Source: Amycolatopsis marina
Lineage (GTDB): Bacteria; Actinomycetota; Actinomycetes; Mycobacteriales; Pseudonocardiaceae
Direction of reading: 5' to 3'
DNA: 64,000 bases
NCBI RefSeq assembly: GCF_900111885.1
Contig: NZ_FOKG01000008.1
Coordinates: forward strand, 124,001 to 188,000
Below the pieces are notes generated by a model that was given only the letters and a program-made list of their open reading frames with translations, had not been told where the DNA came from and made no database searches. This document shows positions 53,795 to 63,868 of the stretch, in pieces; position 1 is the stretch's first letter; the number at the start of each line of letters is the position of its first letter. A program made the translations under genes and the position numbers.

Positions 53795-54544
53795 CTATCC
53801 GGTGTAGCGGGCGATCCAGCTCGAGTAGTACGGCACGTCGACGTAGATCGACGGGCCGGTGGCGCAGGTGCTGCTGTTGTTCCCCGCGCGGCTGGTGGCG
53901 CCGATCAGCTGCCACACGCCGTTGACCCGCTTGATCTGCGGGCCACCGGAGTCGCCGTAGCAGGCGCCGGAGTTGTTGTTCGGGTTGTCGGTGCAGATCT
54001 CACTGGCAGCGTAGATCCCGGAGCACTCCCGGTCGCTGACGATGGAGGTGTCCAGCTGCTGCAGGGTGACCGGGGCACCGCAGGCACCGCGCGGCGCGCA
54101 GGTCTGGCCCCAGCCGATGATCCGAGTGCCGGTGCCGACCGGGCCGGAGGAGGAGGCGATCGAGATCGGCGCCCGGTTGGTGATCTGGGTGGACAGGCGC
54201 AGCAGCGCGAGGTCGGCGGACGGGTGGGCGATCCGCTGGGCGACGCGAGCGACGGTGCCGCCGCTCGTGCGGTTGGTGGTGCCGACGCGCACCTGGTAGG
54301 GCGTGCCGCAGTGGGCGGCGGTGACCACCCAGCCGGGCTTGATCAGTGAGCCACCACAGGAATGGCTGCCCCAGCTCGACTGCAGCGAGGCCATGAACGA
54401 GTACGTTTCGGTGGCGTTGCCGCCGCCGACGATCAACGGTTCGACGCCGGCCGGTTCGGCCGAGGCCGTCGCCGGTACCGCCGTTGCGGCCAGTGCCGTC
54501 GCCGCCGCGAGTAGGAGGCCGGAGAGCAGGGACCGTGCCTTCAT
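53795..54544 (-). CDS. Secreted S1-family serine protease
   Basis: 249 residues; ATG with AAGGAGA upstream. Signal peptide about 1-29 (ends ATASAE), short propeptide, mature N-terminus probably IVGGGNATE at 38. Catalytic triad His78 (TAAHC), Asp111 (ADLALL), Ser199 (GDSGGP); cysteines arranged as in trypsins. Six residues before Ser199 is Gly rather than Asp, so trypsin-like Arg/Lys cleavage is not expected; an elastase- or chymotrypsin-like preference is likelier. The promoter region contains an unusually AT-rich stretch near 54639-54660. Function: extracellular protein degradation. Confidence 0.93.
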   Translation of the reverse strand: MKARSLLSGLLLAAATALAATAVPATASAEPAGVEPLIVGGGNATETYSFMASLQSSWGSHSCGGSLIKPGWVVTAAHCGTPYQVRVGTTNRTSGGTVARVAQRIAHPSADLALLRLSTQITNRAPISIASSSGPVGTGTRIIGWGQTCAPRGACGAPVTLQQLDTSIVSDRECSGIYAASEICTDNPNNNSGACYGDSGGPQIKRVNGVWQLIGATSRAGNNSSTCATGPSIYVDVPYYSSWIARYTG

Positions 54545-54737
54545 GGGTTCTCCTTCGGTAATCCCGAACGGGTGATTCGGTATCGAAAGGAACGGTAGAA
54601 AGCTGCCCGGAGTAACAGAACCGTCGGAAGTAGGTCCCGTTTAACTGTTTAGTACTTTTGTCGGGTGACGGTTCACCGCCCCTGCCGATAGTGGTCTCGC
54701 CGGGCGACCTCGCCGTCGGGTCGGTGCGGCGGCCTGA

Positions 54738-55808
<1,071 letters not shown>

Positions 55809-55838
55809 GCGCTTCGCGCCTCAGTCCTACTCCGTCCG

Positions 55839-56213
55839 CTAACCGGTATCCGCCCGCGGGTGGGTGTCCGAAATGCTCCACCGGCGGGTGCGTTCGTGCG
55901 CGGCTTCCTCCCGCCGAGGTTCCCGGTGGATCAGCACCGAGAGCCGGTGGTAGGCATTCAGCAGTTCGGTCCTTGCCTCGTCGTGTTCGCGGGCCACGGC
56001 ATGCCGCAACGCCTCCTCGATCGCGGCGAGCACGATCGGCTCCACAGCGGACAGCGTGCGGGCGGCTTCGTTGGTGCTCTCGCGCAGCCGCGCCAGCAGT
56101 ACCTCGGCCTGGCGCCCGCCCTCGGTGATCGTCAGCGCGGGAATCAACAGCCTGAGCTGGGTGTGCAACCGGGCGAGCAGCGCGCGCACGTCATCGGGTG
56201 CTGAAGCGTTCAC
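55839..56213 (-). CDS. Small helical protein, unknown
   Basis: 124 residues; GTG with AAGGAG six bases upstream, much better than any longer start. Predicted almost wholly helical (DVRALLARLHTQLRLLIPALTI, AARTLSAVEPIVLAAIEEALRHAV), charged C-terminus rich in Arg/Glu/His. No domain recognised. Convergent with trpS with only 30 bases between stops. Confidence 0.7.
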   Translation of the reverse strand: MNASAPDDVRALLARLHTQLRLLIPALTITEGGRQAEVLLARLRESTNEAARTLSAVEPIVLAAIEEALRHAVAREHDEARTELLNAYHRLSVLIHREPRREEAAHERTRRWSISDTHPRADTG

Positions 56214-56404
56214 CGTTTGCTCCTTCCCCGGCGGACCGCGTCCCACTCGTCGCAAGGTCCCGTCGCGACCGTCCCATAGTGGGACGCACGACCGTGTCGG
56301 GTGTGACGCTACGCCAGACGCGTTCTCCGGGCCGACTGCCGGTGTCTCCGATGCACAGGTCTTCATCGGCCGGTGCTCGCGTTGCGGGGTTCCGGTCGCG
56401 TGGT

Positions 56405-56410
56405 TAGCGT
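56405..56410 (+). promoter_or_regulatory. -10 box TAGCGT of the YihY gene, leaderless pattern
   Basis: Six bases before the GTG start; no Shine-Dalgarno. Confidence 0.55.
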
Positions 56411-56416
56411 TCTTCC

Positions 56417-57469
56417 GTGGGAGACAGGGACGAGCGCGCCGAGTCCAAGCAGGGCGAGTCCGCCGAGCCGGACAAGGAGAAGCTGCTGGCGAGGCTGCGC
56501 CGGAAGTACCCGTGGCTGGACCACCTCGTCCGCGCGGCTGATTCGTTCAACGAGAACTACGGCAACCACTACGCCGCGGCGATCACCTACTTCAGCGTCC
56601 TTTCGGTGATCCCCATCCTGATGGTCGGGTTCGCGATCGCCGGGTTCGTCCTCGCGGGCAACCGCGAGATCATCGACCAGATCACCGAGGGCATCAACAA
56701 CTCCGTGCCCGAGGGCCTCAACGACATCGCCAACAGCATCGTGGACACCGCGGTGGAGTCCGGTGGCGGCCTCGGTCTCATCGGTCTGGCGCTGGCGCTC
56801 TACTCCGGCATCGGCTGGATGTCGAACCTGCGCGACGCGCTGACCGCGCAGTGGGGACAGGAGAAGAAGCAGGTGCCGATCGTCTCGAAGACGATCAAGG
56901 ACCTCACCGCGCTGCTCGGCCTCGGTGCGGCGCTCCTGGTGTCGTTCGCCATCACGGCCGCGGGCAGCGGTCTCGGCCGGCTGCTGCTCGAACTGGTCGG
57001 GCTCGAGGACGAGGGCTGGGCGGTGTTCCTGCTCAAGCTGGCCACCATTGTGCTGTCGCTGCTGGCGAACCTCCTGGTGTTCCTCTGGGTCATCGCCAGG
57101 TTGCCGAGGGAGAAGGTCGCGCTGCGCAGCGCCGTCAAGGGCGCGGCGATCGCGGCGGTCGGCTTCGTCATCCTCCAGCAGGTCGCCACGTACTACCTGC
57201 AGGGATTGTCGGACAAGCCGTCGTTCGCCGTGTTCGGCCCCGTCCTCGGTCTGCTGATCTTCGCCAACCTGGTCTCCCGCTTCCTGCTGTTCGTCACGGC
57301 GTGGACGGCCACCGCCAAGGAGAACGCCACCAGGACGGTGGAGCCGCCGCCGCCGGCGGTGATCCGGCCGCAGGTCGTGGTCCGCCGCAGCCTCGGCGCC
57401 GGTGCGACGGCGGGCGCCTTCAGCGCGGGAGCGCTCCTCGCCTGGCTCGCCGGGCGCCGCACCCGCTGA
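56417..57469 (+). CDS. YihY/BrkB-family membrane protein
   Basis: 350 residues. Charged N-terminus (about 45 residues), then six helices with family landmarks NHYAAAITYFSVLSVIPILMVGFAI, LALYSGIGWMSNLRDALTAQWG, ARLPREKVALRSAVKGAAIAAVGFVILQQV and FGPVLGLLIFANLVSRFLLFVTAWTAT. Once misnamed ribonuclease BN; probably a transporter or envelope factor. Leaderless. Followed at the stop by a palindrome shared with 43.1 kb. Confidence 0.92.
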   Translation: MGDRDERAESKQGESAEPDKEKLLARLRRKYPWLDHLVRAADSFNENYGNHYAAAITYFSVLSVIPILMVGFAIAGFVLAGNREIIDQITEGINNSVPEGLNDIANSIVDTAVESGGGLGLIGLALALYSGIGWMSNLRDALTAQWGQEKKQVPIVSKTIKDLTALLGLGAALLVSFAITAAGSGLGRLLLELVGLEDEGWAVFLLKLATIVLSLLANLLVFLWVIARLPREKVALRSAVKGAAIAAVGFVILQQVATYYLQGLSDKPSFAVFGPVLGLLIFANLVSRFLLFVTAWTATAKENATRTVEPPPPAVIRPQVVVRRSLGAGATAGAFSAGALLAWLAGRRTR

Positions 57470-57488
57470 ATTCGTCGACGAATTCCCG
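57468..57488. repeat. Palindromic intergenic element, copy 2
   Basis: GAATTCGTCGACGAATTC is a perfect 18-base palindrome beginning inside the YihY stop codon; 19 bases (57470-57488) repeat exactly at 43127-43145. Confidence 0.75.
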
Positions 57489-57563
57489 CGAGGACCGCGG
57501 TCCGTCGGTGGGGGTCGCTACCGTCTAGGTCCAGACGTAATCGGCAGAGACGGCAATCCCGAG

Positions 57564-60500
57564 ATGACATCAGTGCTCATCGGCCGCGAACACCCCGCGG
57601 AGATACTGCGCACCGAGGTGACCAGGGCGACCGAAAGCCACGGTGGCCTCGTACTGGTGACCGGGGAGGCGGGCATCGGCAAGACCACCCTGGTCACCGG
57701 CGCCGCCGAGGAGGCCGCGCGGCGGGGCGCGCTGGTGTTGCACGGCACCTGCTGGGACCCGGACAGCGCGCCCGGCTACTGGCCCTGGGTGCAGGTCCTC
57801 AGGGCGCTGCGCCGTGGGGTGGACGAGGAGCGGTGGGCCGCGGTCGAGCGGGCAGGGGGCAGCACGCTGCCCGCGTTGCTGGGCGAGTCCAGACAGGCGG
57901 AACAGGGCGCCGAGTTCGAGCTGTACGACGCCGTCACCATGGCCCTGGTCACGGTGTCGGCCGCGCGCCCGGTAGTGGTCGTGCTGGACGACCTGCACTG
58001 GGCCGACGCCGCATCGCTGCGACTGCTGGAGTTCGCGGCGCGGCACACGTGGTTCGAGCGGTTGCTGCTGATCGGCACCTACCGCGACGTCGAGGTGGAC
58101 GCGCCAGGGCACCCGCTGCAGTCGTTGATCACGCCGCTGGTCGCCAAGGCCACGACGGTGACGCTGACCGGCCTCGAACCCGACGACGTGGCAGCGCTGA
58201 TCAGCCGGACCGCGGGACGCTCGCCGGACCCCGATCTCGTCGCCGAGGTGCACCGCCGCACCGGGGGGAACCCGTTCTTCGTCGAGCAGACGGCACGGCT
58301 GTGGCACAGCGGCGGCTCGGTCACCGGCATAGCACCAGGAGTGCGCGACGCCCTGCAGCGCAGGATCGAGTTACTGGCTCCACCCGTCCGGCACCTGCTC
58401 ACCACGGCCGCGGTGCTCGGCCGCGAGTTCCACCGGCAGGTGCTGGCGGCCGCGGTCGCGTCTCCGGTGCCGCAGGTGGATCGGTTGCTGGACCAGGCGG
58501 TGACGGCCCGCTTGGTGGTCGCGCGCGGCGGCGGCACCTTCGCCTTCGCGCACGACCTGGTCCGGGAGTCGCTGTACGACGGCATGGACGAGGCCGAACG
58601 CCGTGGTCGCCACGCCGGAGTCGTCGCGGCCCTCGAGGGCTCGCCCACGCTGGCCGAGCGCGTTCTACCCGGTGAACTCGCCCGGCACGCCTACCTCGCG
58701 GGTCCGGACATCGAGCCCGTGCGTGTCGTGGAACATCTGCTCGCCGCGGCGCGGAACGCGAGCAGCAGGCTTGCCGGCGACGAGGCGGTCGAGCATCTCC
58801 GGCGGGCGCTGGACCGGGTGGACCCCGACGACCACCGCAAACGGGTCACCGTGGCCCTCGACCTGGGCCACGAGCTGGAGAGCACCACGGGGAGGGACGA
58901 GGCCCTCGGGCTCTTCGACCTCGCTGCCGAGGCCGCTCGTGCGGCCGGTGATCCGGCACTGCTCGCGCGCGTGGCCCTGACCGTCTACCGGGTCGACATC
59001 CCGGCCCCGCAGGACCGGCGAGACATCGAACTGCTGCGGGAGGCGTACCGGTCACTGGTGGGCGACATACCCGACGAGACGGTCAAGCCGGACCGGCTCG
59101 CGCACCAACTGACCGAGCGGGTCGCCGCGGTGGCCAGGGACGCCGAGGACGACGACGCGCTGATCTTCAGCCTGTGGGCCCGCCACAACTCGATCTGGGG
59201 TCCAGGTAGCGAACAGGAGCGGGTGGCGATCACCGACGAGCTGATCGAGCTGGCCCGGCGGACGGCCGACTTCGAACTGGAGTACTTCGCGGCGTCGTTT
59301 CGCTGGGTCGCGTTGCTGGAGCAGGGGGACGAGGGCTACCTCGAGCAGTTCCACGACTTCCTCGCCGTGACCAGGCGCGGCAAACTCGCCCGCTCCGAGT
59401 TCGCCTCGTCGGTCGACCAGAGCGTCATCTGCCTGCTGACGGGCCGGTTCGGGGAGTCCGAGGAGTTTCTGGACCGGGCCGTGGCCTCGTTCGGAGGCAA
59501 CACACACCCGCACTTCGCCTACCTGGCCGTGCAGCTGCGCTGGGCGGTGTGGCTGGCCCAGGGCAGGTTCGACGAGCTGGCCGAGTTGCACCGGCAACTC
59601 GCCGCAACCGATCATCCGTTCCCCAGGCTGCTGCAGGCCGTCAGCGCGGCGGAAGCCGGGGACACCGAAGCGCTCTCCGCTCTGGCCGATCAGCTGGCGG
59701 AGGAGCGGCCGTACCCGCGCGATTTCCGCCCGCTGTGGTTGCGGCTGCAGGCCTCGATGGCGGCGCTCATCGGGGACGCGGACCAGCGGGCCGCGGCCCG
59801 CACCGACCTGGAGCCGTTCGCCGGGCAGTGGCTGGTCTCGCTCTACGGCTGCGATATCGCGGGCCCCGTGGAGCACTGGCTGGCGGAACTCGACCTCGCG
59901 GACGGGAATCGGGACGAGGCCGTGTCGCGGTTCACCGAGGCGAACCGATCCGCGGTCCGGATGCGGGCGCGGCCGTGGTCGATCCGGGCCAGGGATGGCC
60001 TGGCGCGTGCGCTGGCCGCACGAGGCTCCGGCGACGACGTGCCCAGGGCCAAGGCGTTGCTGGTGGAGGTGGAGCGCGAGGCGACCGCGCTGGGGATGCG
60101 ACATGTGGCGCGCCGGACCCGCGAAGCGCTCGCCGAGACGAACGCTGCCGTAGTCCCGCCTCCACAGGCCGACGAGTTCCGCAGGGACGGCGAGGTGTGG
60201 TCGGTGACGTACGCGGGGCGCACCGTGCACCTGCCCGACGCCAAGGGCCTGCGCGACCTGCACGTGCTGCTGGGCAGGCCGGGAACGGACGTCCCGACGG
60301 TGCGCCTGCTCAATCCGTCCGGCGGCGAACTGGTCGCGGCCACCCACAAGCTCGGCGGCGACGCCGTTCTCGACGACGAGGCCAAGGCGCGCTACAAACG
60401 CCATCTCGACCGGCTCGACAGCGAGATCGACCGCCTCGTCGAACTGGGTGAGGACGCTCGCGCCGCCAAGCTGGACGCCGAACGCACCGCGCTGCTCGAC

Positions 60501-60713
60501 CAGTTGCGCTCAGCCGCGGGGCTCGCGGGCCGCACCCGCAGGCTCGGCGACGAGGCCGAGCGGGCGCGCAAGACCGTCACCGCGCGGATCAGGGACACGC
60601 TGCGCAAGCTGGACCAGCTCCACCCCGAACTCGCCGCGCACCTGCGCGGTGCCGTGATCACCGGTGCGAGCTGCGGCTATCACCCGGACACCGAGGTGGG
60701 CTGGCGGTTGTGA
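57564..60713 (+). CDS. Large AAA/STAND ATPase regulator without a LuxR HTH
   Basis: 1049 residues from ATG (MTSVLIGREHPAEIL). AAA ATPase domain at about 1-280: Walker A GEAGIGKT (34-41), Walker B VVVVLDDLHWAD (137-148), sensor GTYRDVEV, HRRTGGNPFFVEQ. A middle of about 550 residues is TPR-like helical repeats (LARHAYLAG, EAVEHLRRALDRVDPDDH, ...). Where LuxR-type (LAL) regulators end in an HTH, this one has an about 190-residue module: VWSVTYAGRTVHLPDAKGLRDLHVLL, a long coiled-coil helix (ARYKRHLDRLDSEIDRLVELG) and KTVTARIRDTLRKLDQLHPELAAHL...TGASCGYHP. The module recurs in actinobacterial regulators; I do not know its activity. Likely a nucleotide-dependent transcriptional switch. Confidence 0.85.
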   Translation: MTSVLIGREHPAEILRTEVTRATESHGGLVLVTGEAGIGKTTLVTGAAEEAARRGALVLHGTCWDPDSAPGYWPWVQVLRALRRGVDEERWAAVERAGGSTLPALLGESRQAEQGAEFELYDAVTMALVTVSAARPVVVVLDDLHWADAASLRLLEFAARHTWFERLLLIGTYRDVEVDAPGHPLQSLITPLVAKATTVTLTGLEPDDVAALISRTAGRSPDPDLVAEVHRRTGGNPFFVEQTARLWHSGGSVTGIAPGVRDALQRRIELLAPPVRHLLTTAAVLGREFHRQVLAAAVASPVPQVDRLLDQAVTARLVVARGGGTFAFAHDLVRESLYDGMDEAERRGRHAGVVAALEGSPTLAERVLPGELARHAYLAGPDIEPVRVVEHLLAAARNASSRLAGDEAVEHLRRALDRVDPDDHRKRVTVALDLGHELESTTGRDEALGLFDLAAEAARAAGDPALLARVALTVYRVDIPAPQDRRDIELLREAYRSLVGDIPDETVKPDRLAHQLTERVAAVARDAEDDDALIFSLWARHNSIWGPGSEQERVAITDELIELARRTADFELEYFAASFRWVALLEQGDEGYLEQFHDFLAVTRRGKLARSEFASSVDQSVICLLTGRFGESEEFLDRAVASFGGNTHPHFAYLAVQLRWAVWLAQGRFDELAELHRQLAATDHPFPRLLQAVSAAEAGDTEALSALADQLAEERPYPRDFRPLWLRLQASMAALIGDADQRAAARTDLEPFAGQWLVSLYGCDIAGPVEHWLAELDLADGNRDEAVSRFTEANRSAVRMRARPWSIRARDGLARALAARGSGDDVPRAKALLVEVEREATALGMRHVARRTREALAETNAAVVPPPQADEFRRDGEVWSVTYAGRTVHLPDAKGLRDLHVLLGRPGTDVPTVRLLNPSGGELVAATHKLGGDAVLDDEAKARYKRHLDRLDSEIDRLVELGEDARAAKLDAERTALLDQLRSAAGLAGRTRRLGDEAERARKTVTARIRDTLRKLDQLHPELAAHLRGAVITGASCGYHPDTEVGWRL

Positions 60714-60715
60714 CC

Positions 60716-60752
60716 GGGTGTGGGGAACGCCCCCTGGCCGCTCCCCACACCC
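60716..60752. terminator. Bidirectional terminator
   Basis: GGGTGTGGGGA/TCCCCACACCC, 11 bp perfect, 15-base loop, between the AAA regulator stop and the convergent ABC permease stop. Confidence 0.82.
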
Positions 60753-60760
60753 GCTCGCGC

Positions 60761-61609
60761 TCACTTGCGGTTGTACAACCGCATGGTGAGCGTCCCGAAC
60801 ACGGCGATGATCGCCGTGCCCGCGATCAGGACCCAGAGCGTCGCGCTCGCGTCCGGGGTGCCGTTCATCAGTCCGCGCACCGCGGCGACCAGCTGGGTGA
60901 TGGGATTGACGTCGACGAACCCCTGCAGCCAGCCGGGCATGGTCTGCGGGTCGACCAGGATGTTGCTCAGGAACGTCAGCGGGAACAGCACCAGCATGCT
61001 GACACCCATCACCGACTTCTCCGACCGCAGCAGCAGGCCGAACATCGTCCAGATCCAGGAGAACGCGAACGAGAAGACGACCACCAGCGCGACCCCGAGC
61101 AGCACCCCGGCCAGACCGCCCCCTGGGCGGAATCCGAGGATCAGCCCGAGGATGAGGATCGTGGCCGACGCCATCGTGTAGCGGAATGCGTCGCCGAGCA
61201 GGTAGCCGACCATCGGCGACGGCCGCCAGATGGGCAGCGTCCGGAACCGGTCGAACACGCCCTTGCTGATGTCGGTGTTCACCGAGACACCGGTGTACAT
61301 CGTGGTCATCACCACACTCATCACCATGATGCCCGGCAGCAGGTACTGCAGGTAGTCCGTGACCGAACCCTCCAGTGCGCCGCCGAACAGGTAGGTGAAC
61401 ATCAGCGTCATGATGATCGGGAACGCGGTGACGTCGAACAACTGCTCCGGCACGTGCTTGATCTTCAGCATCGCCCGCCAGCCGAACGTCATCGACGACG
61501 AGAACGGGCTCGGGCGCGGCGGTCGTTCACCGGACACCAGTACGGCGGCCAGGTTCTCCGCCGAGGGCGCGGCGAGGGTGGCGTCCTCGTCCTTGATGGC
61601 GGTGCTCAT
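60761..61609 (-). CDS. ABC-2 transporter permease (DrrB-like)
   Basis: 282 residues; ATG overlapping the ATPase stop (ATGA). Cytoplasmic N-terminus of about 45 residues, then six helices: [39 protein letters not shown], the family loop [46 protein letters not shown] segment near the C-terminus. This is the permease of a drug/antibiotic exporter of the daunorubicin DrrAB kind. Translationally coupled to its ATPase. Confidence 0.93.
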   Translation of the reverse strand: MSTAIKDEDATLAAPSAENLAAVLVSGERPPRPSPFSSSMTFGWRAMLKIKHVPEQLFDVTAFPIIMTLMFTYLFGGALEGSVTDYLQYLLPGIMVMSVVMTTMYTGVSVNTDISKGVFDRFRTLPIWRPSPMVGYLLGDAFRYTMASATILILGLILGFRPGGGLAGVLLGVALVVVFSFAFSWIWTMFGLLLRSEKSVMGVSMLVLFPLTFLSNILVDPQTMPGWLQGFVDVNPITQLVAAVRGLMNGTPDASATLWVLIAGTAIIAVFGTLTMRLYNRK

Positions 61610-62604
61610 GATGCAAGCTCCTTCTCGGTCTGCTCGTGTGCGGGGCGGTTGGTCAGGGCGAGGAACACCTCGTCCAGGCTGGGCTGGCCGAGGGAGAAGT
61701 TGTCGACGGTGATGCCGGCCGTGGACAGCTCGGCCAGCGCCCGCGACGCGTGTTCGGCCGCTCCCTGTTCGGTCTCGTCGCTGATCCGGGCGGTCAGTGC
61801 CAGCGGGTCGGCGTCCAGCTGCACCGGCGTGTTGAGCGCGGTGGTGAGCACCTGTTCCGCCGCGGCTCGCTGGTCGGCGTGGCGCAGCCGCAGGTGCACC
61901 GCGCCCGCGCCGACCGAGGCCTTCAGCTCGCCCTTGGTTCCTTCGGCGATGACCTTGCCGTGGTCGATGACCGCGATCCGGCTGGCGAGCTGGTCGGCCT
62001 CGTCCAGGTACTGGGTGGTCAGCAGCACCGTCGTGCCCTGTGCGACGACCGCCCGGACGATGTCCCAGACCTGGTTGCGGCTCCTCGGGTCGAGGCCGGT
62101 GGTCGGCTCGTCGAGGAACAGCAGGTCAGGGGTGTTGAGGATGCTCGCGGCGATGTCGATCCGCCTGCGCATACCGCCGGAGTAGTTCTTCACCTGCCTG
62201 CCTGCGGCCTCGGTCAGGCCGAACGCCGCGAGCAGCTGTTCGGCGCGCTGCCGCGCCGCGGGTTTGCGGTGGCCGAGCAGTCTGGCCAGCAGCACCAGGT
62301 TCTCGGCGCCGGTCAGGTCCTCGTCCACCGAGGCGTACTGCCCGGTGAGGCTGACCCTGCTGCGCACGGCGTCCGCCTCACGCAGCACGTCGTGGCCGAA
62401 GACCCTGGCCTCTCCGTCGTCCGGCCGGAGCAGGGTCGCCAGCATCTTCACCGCGGTCGTCTTGCCCGCGCCGTTCGGGCCGAGCACGCCGTAGACCGTG
62501 CCTGCGGGGACGGCGAGGTCGATGCCGTCGACCGCCCGGGTGGTCCCGAAGGTTTTCACCAGCCCGGACGTCTCGATCGCCAGACCGTTGTCGGGTTGAG
62601 CCAT
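61606..62604 (-). CDS. ABC transporter ATPase (DrrA-like)
   Basis: 332 residues from ATG ([20 protein letters not shown]). Walker A GPNGAGKT (42-49), Q-loop in [14 protein letters not shown], signature NYSGGMRRR, Walker [14 protein letters not shown]-loop region [15 protein letters not shown]. The about 90-residue C-terminal extension ([10 protein letters not shown] ... [11 protein letters not shown]) is typical of DrrA, where it contacts DrrB. Powers export through the following permease; substrate unknown. Within 50 bases of an upstream FMN reductase gene. Confidence 0.95.
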   Translation of the reverse strand: MAQPDNGLAIETSGLVKTFGTTRAVDGIDLAVPAGTVYGVLGPNGAGKTTAVKMLATLLRPDDGEARVFGHDVLREADAVRSRVSLTGQYASVDEDLTGAENLVLLARLLGHRKPAARQRAEQLLAAFGLTEAAGRQVKNYSGGMRRRIDIAASILNTPDLLFLDEPTTGLDPRSRNQVWDIVRAVVAQGTTVLLTTQYLDEADQLASRIAVIDHGKVIAEGTKGELKASVGAGAVHLRLRHADQRAAAEQVLTTALNTPVQLDADPLALTARISDETEQGAAEHASRALAELSTAGITVDNFSLGQPSLDEVFLALTNRPAHEQTEKELAS

Positions 62605-62651
62605 GGTTGTTCCCGTCCTCTTTCGGTTCGTTCGTTCCAGTCGTGAGTGCT

Positions 62652-63233
62652 TCAGGACACGTAGGGCCGTGTGGCGCGGGCGTCCCGCAGTGCCAGTCCC
62701 CACCAGACGAGCTGGTCGAGCAGGGTCTGCGCCGCGTGCTTGCGCCCCTCCGTGTCGTGTGGTCTGCCTTGCTCGTCGAAGGTGCTGTCCAGCAGGTCGA
62801 GGCCCACTCCGTCGCGCATCGTGACGGTGTGCAGTTCGGTGAAGACCTCGCGCAGCTGCCCCACGGCGTGCATCCCCCGATAGCGGCAGCCGTAGGAGAC
62901 AAAGCCGACCGGCTTTGCCTGCCACTCGTCGTAGGCGTAGTCGATCGCCTGTTTCAGCGACGCCGGGAAGCTGCGGTTGTACTCCGGTGTGACCACGACG
63001 AAGGCCTCCGCCCGATCGATACTGGCGGTGAACTCGGCCATCTGTCCGGTCGGCTTCGCCGGATAGCAGTCCGGGAAGTCGAAGTCGGCCAGATCGAGCA
63101 CGTGGAGTTCGACGTCGGGGCGCTGCCGGGCGATGTCGGCGAACCACTCGGCGATGGCGGCTCCCGACCTGCCCTCCCTGGTGCTGCCAACGACCAGGGC
63201 GACCCGCAGGCCGGCCGCCTCGGTGTGGGTCAT
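62652..63233 (-). CDS. NADPH-dependent FMN reductase
   Basis: 193 residues; ATG with GGAGG upstream. Flavodoxin-like fold: GSTREGRSG (FMN phosphate loop), [26 protein letters not shown] (flavin ring contact) and [19 protein letters not shown]. Reduces FMN or quinones with NADPH. Forty-seven bases upstream of the ABC ATPase start on the same strand; may be part of the same operon (detoxification plus export, inference). Confidence 0.93.
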   Translation of the reverse strand: MTHTEAAGLRVALVVGSTREGRSGAAIAEWFADIARQRPDVELHVLDLADFDFPDCYPAKPTGQMAEFTASIDRAEAFVVVTPEYNRSFPASLKQAIDYAYDEWQAKPVGFVSYGCRYRGMHAVGQLREVFTELHTVTMRDGVGLDLLDSTFDEQGRPHDTEGRKHAAQTLLDQLVWWGLALRDARATRPYVS

Positions 63234-63330
63234 CGCGCCTCCATGCGGGAGTTCGTTGGTGTCTGTCCCATGGGCGCGAGATCCGGCCGAACGCTCGCTG
63301 GATCGGAACTAGCGGATGCCGGCGCGTCTC

Positions 63331-63392
63331 GATGTCCCCAATAATGTGGCATTGGGGAACTTCAACGTCCCCAAAACCTCATTGGGGACATC
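63331..63392. repeat. Nested palindromic element with four ATTGGGGA half-sites
   Basis: GATGTCCCCAAT (63331-63342) is the exact inverse of ATTGGGGACATC (63381-63392). Inside, ATTGGGGA (63351-63358) pairs with the first half and GTCCCCAA (63367-63374) with the last, so the sequence can form one long or two short hairpins. It lies upstream of the FMN reductase and downstream of the cupin gene. Confidence 0.75.
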
Positions 63393-63397
63393 CCCGA

Positions 63398-63733
63398 TCA
63401 GCGGAGCGCGACGGTCAGCAGGACGGCGGCCTCGCCGATGGCCTGGACGGCGTGCCGTTCGGGCGGAACGGGAGCCAGCTCGCCGCTGCTCAGCAGCAGG
63501 TCGCGTTCGGCGGTGCGCAGCCGCACTCGGCCGTCGAGGACCTGCACGGTGGCGGCAGGGGGCGAATCGTGCTCGGCAAGTTCCATGTCCTCGGCAAGCG
63601 CGATGATCGTGACCCGCTGGGAGGTACTGGAGACGATCGTTCGGGCGGCGCGGCCCGCGTGGTGGGCGCGGGCCTGCTCGAGCAACTCGGCGGACAGGGC
63701 GTGGATCGACGTGACCTCGGGGTGATGGCTCAT
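63398..63733 (-). CDS. Small cupin-fold protein
   Basis: 111 residues; ATG with GGGAG upstream. Cupin barrel: LAEHDSPPAATVQVLDGRVRLRT and LAPVPPERHAVQAIGEAAVLLTVAL. Of the usual metal ligands, His (AEHDS) and His (ERHAV) remain but the second motif-1 His/Glu is not clear, so metal binding is uncertain. Function unknown, possibly a ligand sensor. Confidence 0.8.
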   Translation of the reverse strand: MSHHPEVTSIHALSAELLEQARAHHAGRAARTIVSSTSQRVTIIALAEDMELAEHDSPPAATVQVLDGRVRLRTAERDLLLSSGELAPVPPERHAVQAIGEAAVLLTVALR

Positions 63734-63868
63734 GGAGCGGCTCCCGGTTCGGATCCTTCCTGACCGTGATCACCTCGACGATAACGGTGAGTGGCGTCGG
63801 GCGCAGGCCGTCGACAGACGCGATGGAATGCGCGGCAATCCCTTAGCGTTGCGAAGGACCGGGAGCCT

